Shown piece by piece: positions 59,972-64,000 of a stretch of 64,000 bases of DNA. A program made the position numbers and the translations under genes. The first letter of the stretch is position 1. Each line of letters opens with the position of its first letter. Under the pieces are notes generated by a model. It was given only the letters and a program-made list of their open reading frames with translations. It ran no database searches and had not been told where the DNA came from. This DNA is from Pyrenopolyporus hunteri (taxonomy: Eukaryota > Ascomycota > Sordariomycetes > Xylariales > Hypoxylaceae): assembly GCA_902806595.1 (NCBI GenBank), contig CADCXC010000013.1, positions 124,001 through 188,000 on the forward strand, given 5' to 3'.

Positions 59972-62900
59972 ATATTATTTTTTAATTAACGTTAAATTTA
60001 AACGAATAAAAACGAAAAATTATTTATTAAAATTAAATATCGATAATTTAAATAAAAAAACGTTATAAATTTAATATAATTTTATACGTTTATTATAACT
60101 TAAATTATTTAACTTATAATTATAAAATAATCGAAATATATAATTAATAATACGTTAATTAAAAGTTAAATTTATTTTTTTTTTAAATTTAAATAAAATA
60201 TAACGTATAAAAATAAATAAATTACGATGATAATTTAATTAAACCTTTTTAAAAATAAATTCGTTAAGGTCGGTAATTTTTTCGAAGTACTTATTAACGA
60301 AAGAAATCGATAACGATAATATAAATATAAATATAATATTAAAACTTTTTATTTTTTTTTTTTTTTTAAATTATTTTTTAAAAATTTCTTTTATTTAACG
60401 ACGTATAAAAGCTTATAATTTCGAATTAAAATATTTTTTATTAAATTAAATTATTATAAAAGTAAATTAAAATTTATAAAAAATAAATAAAAAAATTAAA
60501 TAAATATATAAAAAAATATTAATAATTTTTTTAACGTTAATACTTCGATTAATTTAAATTTATTAAAGGGTTTATTTTATATATAATTTATATATAAAAA
60601 TTATATAATGTTATAATATATTATAATTTTTATTAATATTTATTTATATAAATTAAATTATCGCTTTTTATTTTTTAATATATTTTAAAATTTTATTCGA
60701 TAAATAAATAATAATACGTTTTAAAATAAATTTAAAATAAATTACTTTTTTATTTAATATATTTATATAAAAATATTAATTTATATCGTAATTTTTTATT
60801 AAAATAAATATCGAATAAATATTTATAAATACTTTTAAATATTTAAATATTTTTAACATTTTATATTTTAATATATAATTATTTATTTAGAAATATTTTT
60901 AATATTTTATATAAAATTTTAATATTTTTTACTTAAATAATAATATTTTTTTTTTTTTATTTATCTTTTTTTTTAAAATAATAACTTTTCGTTAATTTAA
61001 CGATTATAATTTATTAAATATAATTATTTTAAAAAACGTTTTATATATTAATTTCTTTTTTTTATTTATTTTTATTAAATTTTTAATTATAATTTTCGGT
61101 AATTTTAAAACCTGTTAATTAATAAATTAAATTATTAAATTTTTAAATTAAATATTTTAATATTAATATTATAATAATTTTATTTATTATTCGTAAAATA
61201 TAATAATAATTTTTACTTTAAATTTTAAATTATTAACTTTATAATTTTATTTTTATTTAAATATTATATAAAAAGTTAATTAATTTAACTTCGAATAAAC
61301 GATCGAAAAAAAATCCCTTAATTATTTATATATAAATACGAATATTTTATTAAAAATATTAAAGTTATATTTAACGTTTTTAATTATTTTAACGTTATTT
61401 CGATTTTATTAACGTTCGAAATATTTTATATTACGTGTTATATTATTTAATTATTCGTTTTAATATATCGACATCGCATTTAATAAAAACGATATAATTT
61501 TAAAATATAATTAAAAAATTTTTTTTTATAAAAAATATAATCGAATACGTATCGAATCGATAAAACTTATTTTAAACCTTTTCGTCCGTAATAAAAATAT
61601 AAATACTTTTATTTAATAACGAAATAAATTTTTTTTTTATAAATAACCCTAAAAAACTTCGCGGCTAAACCTTAAATTAAACTTTATCCCTTACGTTATT
61701 TAATATTATATTAATGATATTATTTTTTATAATCGATTAATAATAATAAGTAAATTTAATATTATTATATCGAATATAATAATATTTAATAAAAAATTTA
61801 TTACCGTAAAAAACGTAGTTATTAAAAAATATTATAAAACATTTTATTTAAAAAATTTACGAAACGAAATTTACGTCGATAAATCGCTTTTTAATATTTA
61901 CTTCGTATCGACTTTAAAAACGTAATATAATTATAATTTAAACTCGCTTTATTATTAATCGCTCCATAATACGTATTATATTATTATACCATTAATTAAA
62001 TGTTTCTTTTATAAATATTATATTATAACAAAACTTTTAACGTTAATGCAATTAATGCTTTTTTACGATGTTTTAAACGCTTTAAATTTTATATATAAAT
62101 AAAGTTTTTAACATCGAAACATTTTATTATATAATATAATTATTATATAAAATATCGAATTAAATTAATATAAAACGATAATTTACGACTTCGAAAAAAT
62201 TACTACGTTATCGAAAAATAATTATAAATACTTCGATTCCTTATACGTCGTAATACCTAAAATATATTTTAAAAAAAAATATAATAAATTTATTAATTTA
62301 TTTTCCCTAAAATATATTATATTATATATTTTAAAAGGTATAAACGTAATTAATGTTACTTATATTAATAAATAATATTATATAAATTTAATAAAAAAAC
62401 TTAAACTTTATTTTAATAAAAAAATTATCGACGTTAATAAATATAATTTTATTAAAAAATTAATGTCATTTAATTTTCGTTTAAAACTTAATATATCGAA
62501 GGTTTTAAAATATAAAATTTAAAATTTATTAAACGTAAAAAAAGTAAAAATTATTATAATAAAATATATATAAATTTATAAATAATCAAATAATAACGAA
62601 AATTTTTATATTTAAATATCCCTCGAATTAATTATTACTTATTAATATTTAATATCGATTTAAAGGTCGAATTAAATATATTAATTTCGTCATTTAATTA
62701 ATAAAATATTTTATATTTTAAATAAAATATTTATTTTATCGATATAATAATAAAAAAAAAATTATAAAATATTTATATAAAAATTTAAATTTTAAATTAC
62801 TTATTATAATATAAATAATATTCGTAATTTATAATTTATTATTTATTTATTTAAAGTAAATAAATATTTAATAAATTTAAATAATCGACGGTAAATTTAA

Positions 62901-63046
62901 AAATAATTTTATTACTTCGTATAATATATATTAAATTTATAACTTCTAAATTATAATTATTTTTTTTTTTTTCGATTATTTTTATAAATTTAAAATAAAA
63001 TTTATACATTATAAAATAAAATATTTAAAAAATTAAATATAATATT

Positions 63047-63312
63047 ATTAAATAAATAAAAAATCATTAATTTATAATCGATTAATTAACATATAATTAT
63101 ATAATAAAAAATAACGAAATAAATAAATTAATTAAATTATAAAAATATAAAAGTTATAAATCGATTAACTTTATATTAATCAATAAATATATTTACCTTT
63201 AAAAATTATACCCTAATTACTTATTATATAAAACAACGATATATTTAATAAAAGTATATTTACCGTTATTATCGTTACGATAAATACGTTAATACAAAAT
63301 TACATTATTATA
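63047..63312. repeat. Direct repeat copy B (266 bp), probable LTR
   Basis: This is the partner of 55192-55456, lying 7,855 bp downstream. The core reads ACCGTTATTATCGTTACG, keeping two C bases lost in copies A and C. Confidence 0.7.
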
Positions 63313-63433
63313 AATATTAAAACGAAAAATTATATTAAAATTAAATAATTATACACTTTTTTTTAATTTAATAATTATAAAAATCGACTAATTTAAAAAA
63401 TAACTTCCTTTATTATTAACATAATAAAAGTTT

Positions 63434-63679
63434 ATTAAATAATAAATAATTTTATATCATGCAATCGTATAATATAAAATAAAAAAAAAATAAATTAACT
63501 AAATTATATAAATATAAAAAAAAAAAATTAAATTAAATTTATATTAATCGAAAATATATTTTTATTTAAAATTTATAATTTAATCGCTCGTTATATAAAA
63601 TAATAAAATATATAATAAAATTATATTTATTGTTATTATCGTTACGATAAATATATTAATATAAAACTACATTATTATA
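63434..63679. repeat. Direct repeat copy C (about 246 bp)
   Basis: This third, more diverged copy of the same repeat starts about 120 bp after copy B. Its core reads TTGTTATTATCGTTACG and its end ACTACATTATTATA. It may be a solo LTR or the edge of a second element continuing beyond the window. Confidence 0.6.
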
Positions 63680-64000
63680 TTTATTTTTTTCACATTTAAA
63701 CTTCGATTATTTAAATGCATACGTTAATAATATCGATTATTAATAAAACTTTTTTAAATTTAATTATTTTTAACCCGTTAACGTTAAACTTTAAAATTAA
63801 CGAAATCTATTTTAATTTAAAAACTATCGAAAATAAAAATAAATATATCGATTATAATTTTATTATATAACTTTTTATCGAATAATTTTACTATATTATC
63901 CATTAACTTATTTTATAATTTTTTAATAATAATATTATTTTATATAAATAAAAACGATTCGAATTTAACATTTATTTATATAATATTATTATTCGTAAAC

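Larger units (their letters stand above)
54780..64000. other. AT-rich RIP-degraded repeat block (continues past window)
   Basis: This is over 9 kb of 80-90% A+T sequence with no coding frame and heavy homopolymer and TA content. In contrast to the block at 42-48 kb, here non-CpG cytosines persist while guanines outside CpG are scarce on the plus strand. It contains long direct repeats (55192-55456, 63047-63312, 63434-63679) consistent with LTRs of an element of about 8.1 kb plus another copy, and an 81-bp tandem duplication. The transition at 54,780-55,050 is gradual. No element boundary could be fixed on the right side. Confidence 0.85.

Overview
This window is nuclear DNA from a filamentous ascomycete (Pezizomycotina, probably a Sordariomycete; the class is inferred from general protein resemblance only). 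Genes carry short introns of about 50-270 nt with GTRNGT donors, CTAAC-like branch points and YAG acceptors. Two very AT-rich tracts show the footprint of repeat-induced point mutation (RIP). All exon joins were derived by hand from splice signals, reading phase and family conservation.

Layout: (1) 1-41.9 kb is a gene-dense euchromatic arm of conserved housekeeping genes. In order: VPS45 N-terminus (-, runs off the left edge), MMM1 (+), RCE1 prenyl protease (-), a large serine-rich membrane-anchored protein (+), ALE1-type MBOAT lysophospholipid acyltransferase (-), GDP-mannose transporter (-), an SDR oxidoreductase (-), acireductone dioxygenase (-), Der1-like derlin (-), centromeric histone CENP-A (+), a FUN14 protein (+), aminopeptidase P (-), an importin-13/Kap122-type karyopherin (+), mitochondrial Trp-tRNA synthetase (-), mitochondrial ribosomal protein uS10m (-), COP9 subunit CSN5 (+) and mitochondrial Glu-tRNA synthetase (-). 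(2) 42.1-47.9 kb is a complete but RIP-destroyed LTR retrotransposon with 181-bp LTRs. (3) 47.9-54.7 kb is a normal-composition island holding one very large intact gene, a killer-toxin-like (subgroup C) GH18 chitinase of about 1,766 aa. (4) 54.8-64 kb is a second RIP-destroyed block running off the right edge, with about 265-bp direct repeats 7.86 kb apart, a third copy, and an 81-bp tandem duplication.

Themes: many genes serve mitochondria (MMM1, FUN14, possibly aminopeptidase P, MSW1, uS10m, MSE1) or the ER/Golgi endomembrane system (VPS45, RCE1, ALE1, GMT, derlin). Three nuclear genes of mitochondrial translation lie within 7.5 kb, interrupted only by CSN5. The most unusual features are the intact chitinase between two RIP-ravaged blocks, the CpG-sparing and strand-asymmetric mutation pattern of those blocks, and a 287-bp TA-flanked inverted-repeat element in the 3.7-kb gap between RCE1 and the serine-rich gene. 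No CRISPR, rRNA or convincing tRNA gene was seen. I found no clearly new multi-gene system.
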